Origin: Porticoccus sp963974675 | GTDB lineage: Bacteria > Pseudomonadota > Gammaproteobacteria > Pseudomonadales > Porticoccaceae | Direction: 5' to 3' | DNA length: 31,800 nt | NCBI GenBank assembly: GCA_963974675.1 | Contig: CAXBDQ010000023.1 | Location: 1 to 31,800 of the forward strand | Part shown: in pieces, positions 15,702 to 23,915 of the stretch | How the letters are laid out: the number at the start of each line of letters is the position of its first letter | Position numbering within the stretch: the first letter of the stretch is position 1 | Notes under the pieces: generated by a model | The model's input: the letters and a program-made list of their open reading frames with translations, nothing else | Told to the model about the DNA's origin: nothing | Databases searched by the model: none | Program-made: the position numbers and the translations under genes

Positions 15702-16313
15702 CTAAGCAGCGACACCATAATAAGGTTGATATCTCGGAGCAAAATAATGGTTTTTTTCTGGAGCAACGTTAGCGACGCGATCTGGCTTGAGCTGTGCAAC
15801 AGAAAGTACATGCTCAAGCTGGGAAAAAGCTCCTGAGGGTGCGCACTTTATCTGGCTACAAATTTTAAACGGAATATTCAACATTGAATGACACAACCGG
15901 TAAAACCGTGCGTTTTTCACAGAACTTACCATCAAAGCATAGTCATACCCCAATGACCGGGAAGCACTCACTAGCTGATCACAAAATTCGGGCTGACTAC
16001 GACTATCCCTGAACTCGTGAGAGACGGCAAGACGCTCCCAAGCACAACATGTCCCAGGCACCATATCCAACTTCAACATCAAATCACATAACGACATATT
16101 AGAAAGAAGTGCTTCAACATTATCCGTAATGCGTGCACCTCCCAAGCAATAATCATTATTTTTAGCTACAAAAATATATCCTTCACGGTCTTCAGGCTCT
16201 TCGGATCCATCGAATGAGGGTAACTTCAACTCTTGTTGATAGCAGTGTTCACGTACTTGGTAATACTCATTGAGCAACCTTGAATCTTTAGTAATTTCAT
16301 AACTAATTTGCAT
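15702..16313 (-). CDS. GNAT / autoinducer-synthase-fold acyltransferase-like protein
   Basis: 203 residues from the ATG at 16311-16313; an ATG at 16385 would add 24 hydrophobic-then-polar residues. The order of motifs follows the LuxI/FeeM-type branch of the GNAT superfamily: an early helix with YYQVREHCY, an acidic stretch SEEPEDREGYIFVA (like D..D.....Y..A), CLGGARIT (like GC.RL), then WERLAVS (like WE.SR.AV) and a GYDYALMVSS strand. Such enzymes transfer acyl groups to amino acids or S-adenosylmethionine. Product and acyl donor are unknown, and no luxR-type gene is near. The candidate sigma54 promoter and GlrR-like sites upstream favour the shorter start. The family call is moderate confidence and the product unassigned. 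Confidence 0.6.
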   Translation of the reverse strand: MQISYEITKDSRLLNEYYQVREHCYQQELKLPSFDGSEEPEDREGYIFVAKNNDYCLGGARITDNVEALLSNMSLCDLMLKLDMVPGTCCAWERLAVSHEFRDSRSQPEFCDQLVSASRSLGYDYALMVSSVKNARFYRLCHSMLNIPFKICSQIKCAPSGAFSQLEHVLSVAQLKPDRVANVAPEKNHYFAPRYQPYYGVAA

Positions 16314-16402
16314 ACAAGCCCCAGAATTTTTTACTTCTATTGCGAATAACATCAACCAGAGCCCAGTCGTGGTGCTCAGAGGCATTGATCTATCTGCTAC
16401 AT

Positions 16403-16418
16403 TACAAAATACATGCCA
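16403..16418 (-). promoter_or_regulatory. Candidate sigma54 promoter for the acyltransferase gene
   Basis: The minus strand reads TGGCATG-N4-TTGTA. Compared with the sigma54 consensus TGGCACG-N4-TTGCA, the -24 GG and the -12 TTG are in place. The mismatches are C to T in the -24 block and the usually conserved -12 C to T. The expected transcript start is near 16391. It lies downstream of two GlrR-type sites and next to a sigma54 activator gene. Confidence 0.45.
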
Positions 16419-16474
16419 GTAAAAAAATGTCTTTAAATATCAAGGGGCTTTTGTAAAAAATTTGAAACGGACTG

Positions 16475-16499
16475 ATTAACGAAGACTAATTAACGAAGA
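16475..16499 (+). repeat. 11-bp direct repeat beside the enhancer-like site
   Basis: ATTAACGAAGA occurs at 16475-16485 and 16489-16499, with a 14-bp period, immediately next to the site at 16503-16520. The element has no assigned role. Confidence 0.4.
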
Positions 16500-16502
16500 A
16501 TT

Positions 16503-16520
16503 CGTCTGCATAATGCGACA
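16503..16520 (-). promoter_or_regulatory. GlrR-like activator site, promoter-proximal
   Basis: The minus strand has TGTC-GCATTATGCA-GACG, fitting the enterobacterial GlrR (QseF) pattern TGTC-N10-GACA in seven of eight fixed bases. It lies about 95 bp upstream of the -24 element, a normal enhancer distance for a sigma54 activator. Confidence 0.5.
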
Positions 16521-16567
16521 AACATTGAGGGGGATTTGAAATATATCTATAAATCAGTTAGTTAGAC

Positions 16568-16585
16568 CGTCTCTAAAAAGCGACA
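16568..16585 (-). promoter_or_regulatory. GlrR-like activator site, promoter-distal
   Basis: The minus strand has TGTC-GCTTTTTAGA-GACG, with the same fixed bases and same 10-bp spacer as the proximal site. It is centred 65 bp away, close to six helical turns. Both sites share TGTCGC...GACG. Confidence 0.5.
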
Positions 16586-16650
16586 AGCCAATCTACCCGA
16601 TATCTATCATATAGAGCAGACTTCAGACATCGAGATAAAAAAGGAGGGCT

Positions 16651-17991
16651 TTATTCCAACGCCTCTTTAAATAAAGCAGGTTGAATGTGGTGGCGTTTTA
16701 ACAATTTATAAAAGTCTGTTCGATTCCTCTGGGCCAATTTTGCAGCCTCAGTGACGGAGCCGTTGGTAATACGCAGTAGTTTAATCAAGTAGTCGTGCTC
16801 AAATTGTTGTCGTGCCTGGTTCAGACTAAGGGATGTATCTTCATCAAACGATAATGCCTTTCGTACCAAGTCATCAGAGATAACCTGAGAGGTGGATAAC
16901 GCCACAGTTTGCTGCACCACGTTTTCAAGTTGCCTGACATTACCAGGCCATGGTGCTTTAACCATTAACTCCATGGCTGCTGGAGAGAAACTGGATATCC
17001 TTTGTGCATCAGCACCCGCTTTTCTCAAAAAGTAATGGACCAGCAAGGGAATGTCTTCAGATCGCTCGGTTAAACTAGGCAAATGTAAATTCACCACATT
17101 CAGTCGGTAAAACAAATCTTCCCGGAACTGCCCTTCTGCCATCGCTTGCTCAAGATTTGCATTGGTGGCTGAAACAACCCGAACATTAACCGGTATATGC
17201 TGTGTGCTGCCTATGGGACGAATTTGTCGCTCCTGTAATGCACGCAACAACTTAACTTGAAGACTCACAGGCATGTCCGCAATCTCATCCAATAGCAACG
17301 TACCGCCCTCCGCTGCCAAAAATAAACCCTGATGATCTTTAATGGCCCCGGTAAAAGCACCCTTTACGTGTCCGAACAACTCTGACTCCAACAACTGCTC
17401 TGGCAGAGCGCCGCAATTAATCGGAACAAAGGGGCCATCCTGATATTGCCCAGCCTGATGAATTGCCTTGGCAAGCAATTCCTTACCTGTACCGCTCTCA
17501 CCCGTAATCAAAACATTCACAGACAGGCTGCTAATTTGTCGTACCTGGTTTAACAATCTTTCCATCACCGCACTACGGCTAATGATATGTGTGCGCCAAG
17601 GCTCTGTTTTATCGCTTTGCTGGGCACCACTGTGGGATATCGCTGATTTTATCGCTTCAAGTAACTTGATTTTATCGACAGGTTTAGTGAGGAACTCAAA
17701 AACACCTTGCTGTGCAGCAGCCACAGCCTCAGGAATAGTCCCTTGAGCAGAGATAATAATGACGGGAAGACCAGGAAAGAAATGGCGAATTTGGCCAAAC
17801 AACTCAAGGCCATCCATTCCACTCATACGCAGGTCCGTGACAACCAAATCAACATTATGGTTACGCAACGCAGGTATTGCTTCTTCCCCTGAACTAGCCG
17901 TATATATGGTATAGCCTTCCGCCTCTAGTCGAATCGACAGCAACCGCAGCAAACCCGGATCATCGTCAACAAGCAGTAGACTATGTTTCAT
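16651..17991 (-). CDS. glrR: Sigma54-dependent response regulator, GlrR/QseF type
   Basis: 446 residues in three domains. The receiver (1-120) has the acidic pocket VDDDPG and phosphoacceptor Asp53 in VVTDLRMSGMDG, plus the conserved Lys in FLTKPVD. The AAA+ domain has Walker A GESGTGKE, the sigma54-contacting GAFTGA loop, and the arginine-finger region FREDLFYRLNVV. The C-terminal helix-turn-helix ends AQRNRTDFYKLLKRHHI, typical of GlrR. It receives phosphate from the sensor kinase encoded at the head of the same operon and activates sigma54 promoters. It lies 20 bp after the lipoprotein gene. The glnB gene that follows glrR in enterobacteria is absent; instead the acyltransferase gene lies downstream behind putative target sites. 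Confidence 0.92.
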   Translation of the reverse strand: MKHSLLLVDDDPGLLRLLSIRLEAEGYTIYTASSGEEAIPALRNHNVDLVVTDLRMSGMDGLELFGQIRHFFPGLPVIIISAQGTIPEAVAAAQQGVFEFLTKPVDKIKLLEAIKSAISHSGAQQSDKTEPWRTHIISRSAVMERLLNQVRQISSLSVNVLITGESGTGKELLAKAIHQAGQYQDGPFVPINCGALPEQLLESELFGHVKGAFTGAIKDHQGLFLAAEGGTLLLDEIADMPVSLQVKLLRALQERQIRPIGSTQHIPVNVRVVSATNANLEQAMAEGQFREDLFYRLNVVNLHLPSLTERSEDIPLLVHYFLRKAGADAQRISSFSPAAMELMVKAPWPGNVRQLENVVQQTVALSTSQVISDDLVRKALSFDEDTSLSLNQARQQFEHDYLIKLLRITNGSVTEAAKLAQRNRTDFYKLLKRHHIQPALFKEALE

Positions 17992-18011
17992 TACAAACAG
18001 TATCCGCCCAT

Positions 18012-18548
18012 TTAATCATCGCCAATGACCTGTTGTTTTCGGTGACTAATAACAGCTTCTAGATCAGTTAATGCTTCGATTTTTTGTTCTAACAATTCAC
18101 GATCCAAAACACTTTCAGCTAGTTCCTTTTGCAAATGACGGTGTCGCTCGTGCCAATTAATAAGTGACTGATTATGGTTCAACAGGATATCTGCTAACTC
18201 ACGAAGGCTAGGTTCTAAATGAGTATCGTTCGCCAACTGCCGAAAGGCATCTCGCGCCTGAATCCAACCATCAAAACGATCAAGCTGCTGGTTAAGTGCG
18301 CCGTAGTAAAACAGCTCGCCACCCCTATCCGGCCGCTCAAGATCCTGTAAGGCAACAACCACTTGCTCAACAGACATGGTCCCCACTTGCTTACTAACCG
18401 CCAACCAATGATTAAGACTTTGTAGCTCGGTCACCATCAGTGGGCGGCTTTCATCAACATCGTTGGGCAATAAAAACTGAGAACATCCGGAAATGGTCAT
18501 ATAAATCGATGAGATAAAAATAACTATTAATGTTCTAAGGAGGGACAT
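18012..18548 (-). CDS. QseG/GlrG-like outer-membrane lipoprotein
   Basis: 178 residues with a signal peptide and lipobox TISGC (Cys22), so it is probably a lipoprotein. The mature protein is helical with a C-terminal coiled coil (RHLQKELAESVLDRELLEQK). Sequence similarity to enterobacterial QseG is not something I can measure by eye. The call rests on its position between a GlrK-type kinase and a GlrR-type regulator, its size and its lipobox. QseG in E. coli interacts with the kinase GlrK and is needed for signalling. Its start overlaps the end of the kinase gene by 22 bp, so the two are translationally linked. Confidence 0.75.
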   Translation of the reverse strand: MSLLRTLIVIFISSIYMTISGCSQFLLPNDVDESRPLMVTELQSLNHWLAVSKQVGTMSVEQVVVALQDLERPDRGGELFYYGALNQQLDRFDGWIQARDAFRQLANDTHLEPSLRELADILLNHNQSLINWHERHRHLQKELAESVLDRELLEQKIEALTDLEAVISHRKQQVIGDD

Positions 18549-19936
18549 ATCAATCTAAAACATACGGCTAATAACAAATGTTTTTCCAGCGCGAGACTAC
18601 CACCCTGGGCCTGCATACATTCTTGAGCAACGCTTAAACCCAAACCTGACCCTTTAATCGGTCCATGCCTGACAGAGCTGCCCTGATAAAAAGGTTCAAA
18701 TAAATGTGCCTCCTCCCGCTCCTGAATGGCCATGCCAGAATTGGCAATATCAATAATCAGCTTACCCTTTTCTTCTCGAGCTTCTAACACGATAGAGCCA
18801 TTCTCCGGGGTGTAATTCACCGCATTGGATATGACATTATCAAGAGCTATTTTAAGCTTGTTGCGATCGGCAAACCATTCTGTAACAGACCAATGATGAG
18901 ATACATTCAAAACTTTACTCTCAACACTGATGTGGTAGTTCTTCAACAGCGACGCGACCAGAACATCCAACTCGATAGCTTCAGGGAATATCCCTTGATG
19001 AGGAAGTTGGTTGTAATCCAGCAAATTCTCAATCAGTCGCTGCAACTCTATGCTGTTGTGCTGGACAATGGAAACGATTTCCCCCTGTCTGTCCGATAAT
19101 GGCCCTGGAACCTCATCTGCCAACAGGTCTGCACCTTCCCGCAAATTTGCCAAAGGAGTTTTAAGTTCATGAGAAACATGCCGAAGAAATTTTTGTTTCT
19201 GCTGATCAATATCATCCAGACGCCCCCGCAACCATTCCAACTCATGTCCTAACAGTTTTACTTCCTGTGGTCCGGAAATTTTAATGGCTCGGGTTAAATC
19301 GCCCTCTCCAAGTAATTTTATCTCGTTGGCAATCATTTTAATCGGCCGATTGATCCAATAACTAAAAAACAGCATTAACATTAATGTGGCAAGTGCCATG
19401 ACGAAGACCATGACTAATAGCGAATCTTTGATCTTGTCCGCATCTGTTGCATGATCGGTAATTCGCCTATCAACCTCGGCGCGAAGTTCGTTGCCAAATT
19501 CTGCTCTCGCTTGAGTAATGACATCAAACTGCTGAATCAGCTGATCCATTGCCTCAGGATCCACAGCCTCAGGATTCAGGTCGGAAATTTTACTATACAA
19601 CCGAGAAACAACTTCATCTAAATTATTATATACAACCCCCAACTCTTTGATATTTTTAGAAACAGAATCTTTTTCATTGTTAAATAATTCCAGTAAGTCT
19701 GAATTCCTCAATGCTAAATATTGTCGTGCTCGCCGCTCCAGATCCAACAAGTCTCGCTGTAATTCTTGGCCATGACGGCTTAAAGCGACCACCTGTGTCG
19801 TGACAACACGGCTACCTTCAGATAACGTTCCCAGTGTTTGAACTGTGTATAAAATAGCCAGACACAGCGGCGCAACGACGACCAAAAAGCCGACAACCAC
19901 TAATTGCAAAACGGACCTAGGCTGTAAAAAAGACAT
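18527..19936 (-). CDS. glrK: Sensor histidine kinase, GlrK/QseE type
   Basis: 469 residues. Two membrane helices (about 8-33 and 172-194) bracket a helical periplasmic sensor of about 138 residues. Then come a HAMP region (INRPIKMIANEIKLLGEGDL), a HisKA dimerisation helix with phospho-acceptor His256 in HVSHELKTPLAN, and an ATP-binding domain with N box NVISNAVNYTP, G1 DIANSGMAI and G2 GSGLGLSVAQ. It heads the kinase-lipoprotein-regulator operon. The 220-bp stretch upstream (19937-20156) has no gene, and I could not find a GlmY-like small RNA or a clear sigma54 promoter there. A weak sigma70 option (TTGCTC/TACACT) lies on the minus strand near 20050-20071. Confidence 0.92.
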   Translation of the reverse strand: MSFLQPRSVLQLVVVGFLVVVAPLCLAILYTVQTLGTLSEGSRVVTTQVVALSRHGQELQRDLLDLERRARQYLALRNSDLLELFNNEKDSVSKNIKELGVVYNNLDEVVSRLYSKISDLNPEAVDPEAMDQLIQQFDVITQARAEFGNELRAEVDRRITDHATDADKIKDSLLVMVFVMALATLMLMLFFSYWINRPIKMIANEIKLLGEGDLTRAIKISGPQEVKLLGHELEWLRGRLDDIDQQKQKFLRHVSHELKTPLANLREGADLLADEVPGPLSDRQGEIVSIVQHNSIELQRLIENLLDYNQLPHQGIFPEAIELDVLVASLLKNYHISVESKVLNVSHHWSVTEWFADRNKLKIALDNVISNAVNYTPENGSIVLEAREEKGKLIIDIANSGMAIQEREEAHLFEPFYQGSSVRHGPIKGSGLGLSVAQECMQAQGGSLALEKHLLLAVCFRLICPSLEH

Positions 19937-19953
19937 AGATGGAGTAATTCAAC

Positions 19954-19970
19954 TGCTCACAAATTGAGCA
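19954..19970. promoter_or_regulatory. Small inverted repeat in the glrK leader
   Basis: TGCTCA (19954-19959) and TGAGCA (19965-19970) form perfect 6-bp arms around 5 nt, about 20 bp before the kinase start codon. It could be a hairpin in the leader close to the initiation region. No classic Shine-Dalgarno is visible there. Confidence 0.35.
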
Positions 19971-20156
19971 CTAACGAGCGAGGGCGCAGAATAAGATTCC
20001 TGTCGCCAAAAGTCTACCGATACGGCACTCTCAATAAAAGAAAGTGTAGGGAGAGACAAAAAGAGAGCAAGATAAAAGGCATCTTCAGATAGTCACGTGC
20101 ATTCACTCTGACTCAGGTACCATTTAGAAAACACCAAGAAAGACTGAAAGTATTCA

Positions 20157-20642
20157 TCAATCCCTAAAGTTTTCAAACTGAAATGGCTGGCCCAACTCAG
20201 CACCGCGAACCAATGCCATAACAGCCTGCAGATCATCTCGTTTTTTACCAGTAATTCGAATTTTGTCACCCTGAATGGCTGCCTGCACCTTCATCTTGGC
20301 ATCTTTCACCAGCTTGACGATTTTTTTAGCCATGGGCTGATCGATTCCCTGTTTAAAACGCACTTGCAGAGAAAAAGTCTTACCGCTGTGCAATGACTCT
20401 TTATCGACATCTATCACATAGGGGTCAACGTTTCGTTTGACCAGATTTCCTCGCAACATATCCAATAGCTGCTGGCATTGGAAGTCTGCCTCTGTAGCCA
20501 GTGTTACCTCACCATCCTTGTATTCGGCACTGGCATTCACTCCTCGAAAATCAAAACGTGTCGCGAGTTCACGCTGGGTATTTTCAGTCGCATTACGCAC
20601 TTCTTCTACATTGACTTCAGAAACAATATCAAATGACGGCAT
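20157..20642 (-). CDS. yajQ: YajQ family nucleotide-binding protein
   Basis: 161 residues, the family's standard length. The opening MPSFDIVSEVNVEEVRNA, the segment TRFDFRGV and the end GKKRDDLQAVMALVRGAELGQPFQFENFRD are near-invariant in YajQ proteins. It folds as two ferredoxin-like domains. Relatives bind nucleotides, and in Xanthomonas a YajQ protein acts as a cyclic di-GMP effector. The cellular role here is unknown. It lies 26 bp after panD on the same strand, so it may end the dnaB-panC-panD transcript. Confidence 0.95.
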   Translation of the reverse strand: MPSFDIVSEVNVEEVRNATENTQRELATRFDFRGVNASAEYKDGEVTLATEADFQCQQLLDMLRGNLVKRNVDPYVIDVDKESLHSGKTFSLQVRFKQGIDQPMAKKIVKLVKDAKMKVQAAIQGDKIRITGKKRDDLQAVMALVRGAELGQPFQFENFRD

Positions 20643-20668
20643 AGAAAAATCCTATAAATGACAGTAAT

Positions 20669-21049
20669 TTATGCAACTTGCACAGGTATTGTATTGGAAG
20701 CACGCTCTACACGATTATCAGCATTGAGATACACCAATTTTGGTTTGTGCTTAACCATTTCCTCTTCCGTATATTGTGCATAGGTGGCGATAATAACCCG
20801 ATCACCTACCTGACACTTTCTGGCGGCTGCGCCATTCATGGAAATAATTCCCGAGCCCGCCTCACCTCGAATAATGTACGTGGTAAAACGCTCGCCATTG
20901 TTCACATTGTAAATATCAATTTGTTCGAACTCTCTTAATCCCGCGAGATCCAGTAGTTCAGAATCAATCGCACAAGAACCGTCGTACCAAAGCTCGGCAT
21001 GACTCACCGTCCCCATATGCAACTTGCCTTTAAGCAAAGTGCTCAACAT
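20669..21049 (-). CDS. panD: Aspartate 1-decarboxylase proenzyme
   Basis: 126 residues from the ATG at 21047-21049, which has AGAGGA upstream. The frame is open further but would overlap panC. It decarboxylates L-aspartate to beta-alanine for pantothenate synthesis. The self-cleavage site Gly24-Ser25 is clear in WYDGSCAID, producing the pyruvoyl cofactor. NGERFTTYIIRGEAGSG and NGAAARKCQVGDRVIIATYAQ are family signatures. It follows panC by 28 bp, so the two supply both the beta-alanine and its ligation step. panB is not in the window. Confidence 0.96.
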   Translation of the reverse strand: MLSTLLKGKLHMGTVSHAELWYDGSCAIDSELLDLAGLREFEQIDIYNVNNGERFTTYIIRGEAGSGIISMNGAAARKCQVGDRVIIATYAQYTEEEMVKHKPKLVYLNADNRVERASNTIPVQVA

Positions 21050-21077
21050 AATCAATTCCTCTAATTCAGGGAAACTT

Positions 21078-21923
21078 TTATTCCAAAGTAACGTTGTCAA
21101 TCAACCGTGCGGAAGAGGTGTACATAGCACCCAACACGGTAATTCGTTCATCATCTACTGCAGCCATTTCCAGTGTTTTGCTGTTGCACACAGTGATGTA
21201 ATCCGGCTTGAATCCTGCTGCTTCAATTTGCCGGCTGGCTTCTTCCTCAAGAGCCATAAAGTCTCGTTTCCCTGACCTAATTTGTTCCGCTATCCAATTC
21301 AAGCTCACATGCAATTGATTAGCTTTGGGGCGCTCATCTGCTGTTAGATAACCATTACGTGAACTCATGGCCAAACCATCTAATTCTCGGTGTATCGCTG
21401 CTTCAATAATATCCACAGGCATACAAAGATCTTCGACCATACGACGAATGACCGCCAATTGCTGGTAATCCTTAACCCCAAAAACAGCCTCATCCGGCTG
21501 TACAATATTAAACAGTTTTGTCACAACGGTCGTCACACCTTCAAAATGCCCGGGCCGACTGGCACCACAAAGTAAGTCCGTCATTGAAGAACAGATAACA
21601 CGTGTCTGGGAATCCAGGCCGTTGGGGTACATTTCATTGTCTTCGGGATGAAACAACATGTCACATCCCGCTTCTCGCAATTTACTACAGTCGGCATCCA
21701 AGGTACGGGGGTATTTATCCCAGTCCTCATTTAGACCAAATTGGAGTCCGTTAACAAAAATAGAGCAAACGACAATGTCACTTGTTTGCTGGGCCAATTT
21801 TACCAGCTCGATATGCGCCTGGTGAAGATTGCCCATCGTGGGAACAAAACCAATGCGCTTACCTTGTAAACGCGCTTCCGCAAGTGATGCTCTAATACCT
21901 TGAATGGTGTGAAAGATTTGCAT
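21078..21923 (-). CDS. panC: Pantoate--beta-alanine ligase
   Basis: 281 residues, normal length. It joins pantoate and beta-alanine using ATP. The recognisable core is FVPTMGNLHQAH, GVKDYQQLAVIRRM, and AMSSRNGYL, the KMSKS-like loop. Two motif positions look unusual: the class I HxGH signature reads HQAH (Gly to Ala), and the usual SIFVNPxQFGPxED reads SIFVNGLQFGLNED (Pro to Gly, Pro to Leu). The enzyme may still be active, as the catalytic His residues remain. It starts 16 bp after dnaB and precedes panD, so it probably shares the dnaB transcript. Confidence 0.94.
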   Translation of the reverse strand: MQIFHTIQGIRASLAEARLQGKRIGFVPTMGNLHQAHIELVKLAQQTSDIVVCSIFVNGLQFGLNEDWDKYPRTLDADCSKLREAGCDMLFHPEDNEMYPNGLDSQTRVICSSMTDLLCGASRPGHFEGVTTVVTKLFNIVQPDEAVFGVKDYQQLAVIRRMVEDLCMPVDIIEAAIHRELDGLAMSSRNGYLTADERPKANQLHVSLNWIAEQIRSGKRDFMALEEEASRQIEAAGFKPDYITVCNSKTLEMAAVDDERITVLGAMYTSSARLIDNVTLE

Positions 21924-21939
21924 GTTCTATCCCGACAAT

Positions 21940-23304
21940 TTATTCGTCAGCAAAGTAATCTCGAGCGAGATTCTCAAAGCGGGTATATTTGCCAAGGAAG
22001 GCAAGATGGCAGGTACCAATAGGACCATTCCGCTGTTTACCAATAATGATCTCAGCTGTCCCTTTGTCCGTGCTTTCCTCGTTGTAAACCTCATCACGAT
22101 AGATAAACACAATAACATCCGCATCCTGCTCAATCGCACCAGATTCACGAAGATCTGAATTAATGGGGCGTTTGTTGGGCCGACTTTCTAAATTACGGCT
22201 AAGCTGAGACAGTGCTATGACGGGGCAGTTAAACTCTCGAGCAATGTTCTTTAACTCTCGAGAGATCTGGGTAATTTCATTGGTACGGTTTTCAGTGGGC
22301 ACACTACCGCTCATCAGCTGTAGATAATCTACCATAATCAGTCCCGTCTCGCCGTGTTCACGGGTCAACTGGCGCACCCTGTTACGGAGCTCCATCGGAG
22401 TAATACCAGGGGTATCATCAATATAGAGAGGGCGATCCTTAAGGCGTGAAGCTGCACTCGACAGTCTAGGCCAATCATCCTCGGATAGGTTACCCGAGCG
22501 CATTTTGGTCTGATCAATTTTCCCTATCGATGACATCATCCGCATAATCAATTGGTTCGCAGGCATCTCCATACTAAAAACCAAAACAGGTTTTTCCTGA
22601 TGCAATACCGCATGTTCCACCATGTTCATGGCAAGTGAGGTTTTTCCCATGGAGGGTCTTCCTGCCACGATGATCAAGTCTGATTGTTGCCAACCCGATG
22701 TCATACTATCTAATTCAGAAAAGCTGGTACTAAGCCCAGTAATATCAGCATCACTGTTGAAGAGCTCATCAATACGTCCAATGGCTTCTTTTATTAGTTC
22801 ATTAACACCCTGAAACCCACCCTGCTTAGGACGATTTTCGATAATATCAGAGAGTTTTTGCTCTGCTTCCGCCAACAGCTTGCTGCTGTCCCAACCGAGG
22901 GGGTTATAGCCTTTTTTAACTATATCGCTAGCAGCATTTATCAGCTGGCGAATAATTGAACGCTCTAGAACAATCTGAGCATAAGCACCAATATTCGCTG
23001 AACTAGGAGTGTTATTGGCAAGCTCTACCAGATAAGCAGCACCACCCACCTGTTCCAGCTTATTGGTATTTTGTAGTGTTTCTGAGAGGGTAATGACATC
23101 CAACGGTTTGCTTTCTGCAGAAAGCGACCGCATGGTTTGAAAAATAAGTTGATGATCTTGAGAAAAAAAATCTGTTTCGGCCACTACCGAAGCAACGGTA
23201 TCAAAGGAACCATTCGTCAGCATCAAACCACCAAGGACCGCTTGCTCGGCCTCAATAGAATGAGGTAGTTGCTGCTCCTCGCTGCCCCGACTTTCAACCA
23301 TCAC
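21940..23304 (-). CDS. dnaB: Replicative DNA helicase DnaB
   Basis: 454 residues. The N-terminal domain (about 10-110, PHSIEAEQAVLGGLML) mediates hexamer and primase contacts. The RecA-like motor has Walker A GRPSMGKT (215-222), Walker B-like LIMVDYLQLM and the DnaB motif LSQLSRNLESRPNKRP...LRESGAIEQDADV. No intein interrupts it. It unwinds DNA 5'-3' ahead of the fork. It follows rplI after a hairpin-type terminator, so it may have partly independent expression. Either of the first two ATG codons (MM) could be the start. Confidence 0.97.
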   Translation of the reverse strand: MMVESRGSEEQQLPHSIEAEQAVLGGLMLTNGSFDTVASVVAETDFFSQDHQLIFQTMRSLSAESKPLDVITLSETLQNTNKLEQVGGAAYLVELANNTPSSANIGAYAQIVLERSIIRQLINAASDIVKKGYNPLGWDSSKLLAEAEQKLSDIIENRPKQGGFQGVNELIKEAIGRIDELFNSDADITGLSTSFSELDSMTSGWQQSDLIIVAGRPSMGKTSLAMNMVEHAVLHQEKPVLVFSMEMPANQLIMRMMSSIGKIDQTKMRSGNLSEDDWPRLSSAASRLKDRPLYIDDTPGITPMELRNRVRQLTREHGETGLIMVDYLQLMSGSVPTENRTNEITQISRELKNIAREFNCPVIALSQLSRNLESRPNKRPINSDLRESGAIEQDADVIVFIYRDEVYNEESTDKGTAEIIIGKQRNGPIGTCHLAFLGKYTRFENLARDYFADE

Positions 23305-23338
23305 ACTGCCACCTATAAAAAAAACGGCTACTGTAAAA

Positions 23339-23378
23339 ACGGCACTATCACGTAGTGTAAATTACAATGAAGTGCCGT
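23339..23378 (-). terminator. Terminator/attenuator between rplI and dnaB
   Basis: On the minus strand ACGGCACT (23378-23371) and AGTGCCGT (23346-23339) form a perfect 8-bp stem followed by a short T-run. The 24-nt loop contains a further small stem, TGTAA/TTACA. It would reduce read-through from the ribosomal protein genes into dnaB. A second T-rich tract follows within 25 bp. Confidence 0.65.
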
Positions 23379-23416
23379 ATTGTTACCGATCTTGACGTGG
23401 TAGGGAACAGTTGCGA

Positions 23417-23866
23417 CTACTCAGCAACAACAGAGAGCTTAATCACCTGGGTAATTTCGGCATGCACCTGAATATCGATATCAAATTCACCGATTTCACG
23501 TATTGCACCCTCAGGTAGTTTCACTTCAATTTTTTCAATTTCAACACCAGCCGCTGTCACCATATCAGCTATATCTCGTGTACCGATAGAGCCGAACAGC
23601 TTGCCTTCATCACCGGCATTTGCGGCAATAATTATAAGCCCAAGAGCTTCAAGCTGTGTAGCGCGAGCTTGTGCTTCAGCCAGCAGTGCCGCTGCAGTTG
23701 CTTCCAGCTCAGAACGACGTGCTTCAAATGAAGCCATATTGTCTGCCGTAGCAAAAACTGCCTTACCATTAGGAATTAAGTAGTTGCGACCATAACCAGC
23801 TTTAACATTGATTTTGTCACCAATGTTGCCCAATTTACCGACTCTTTCTAGAAGAATAACGTCCAT
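23417..23866 (-). CDS. rplI: Large ribosomal subunit protein bL9
   Basis: 149 residues, as in E. coli. The N-terminal RNA-binding domain MDVILLERVGKLGNIGDKINVKAGYGRNYLIP carries the family signature. A long helix (about 42-75) leads to the C-terminal domain with GDEGKLFGSIGTRDIADMV. It is the fourth gene of the rpsF operon, 49 bp after the DUF2232 gene. Confidence 0.98.
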   Translation of the reverse strand: MDVILLERVGKLGNIGDKINVKAGYGRNYLIPNGKAVFATADNMASFEARRSELEATAAALLAEAQARATQLEALGLIIIAANAGDEGKLFGSIGTRDIADMVTAAGVEIEKIEVKLPEGAIREIGEFDIDIQVHAEITQVIKLSVVAE

Positions 23867-23915
23867 CTCGGATATCCTCTCTTATTAAACCTGTTTGCCC
23901 CGCTGACTTAGTACC

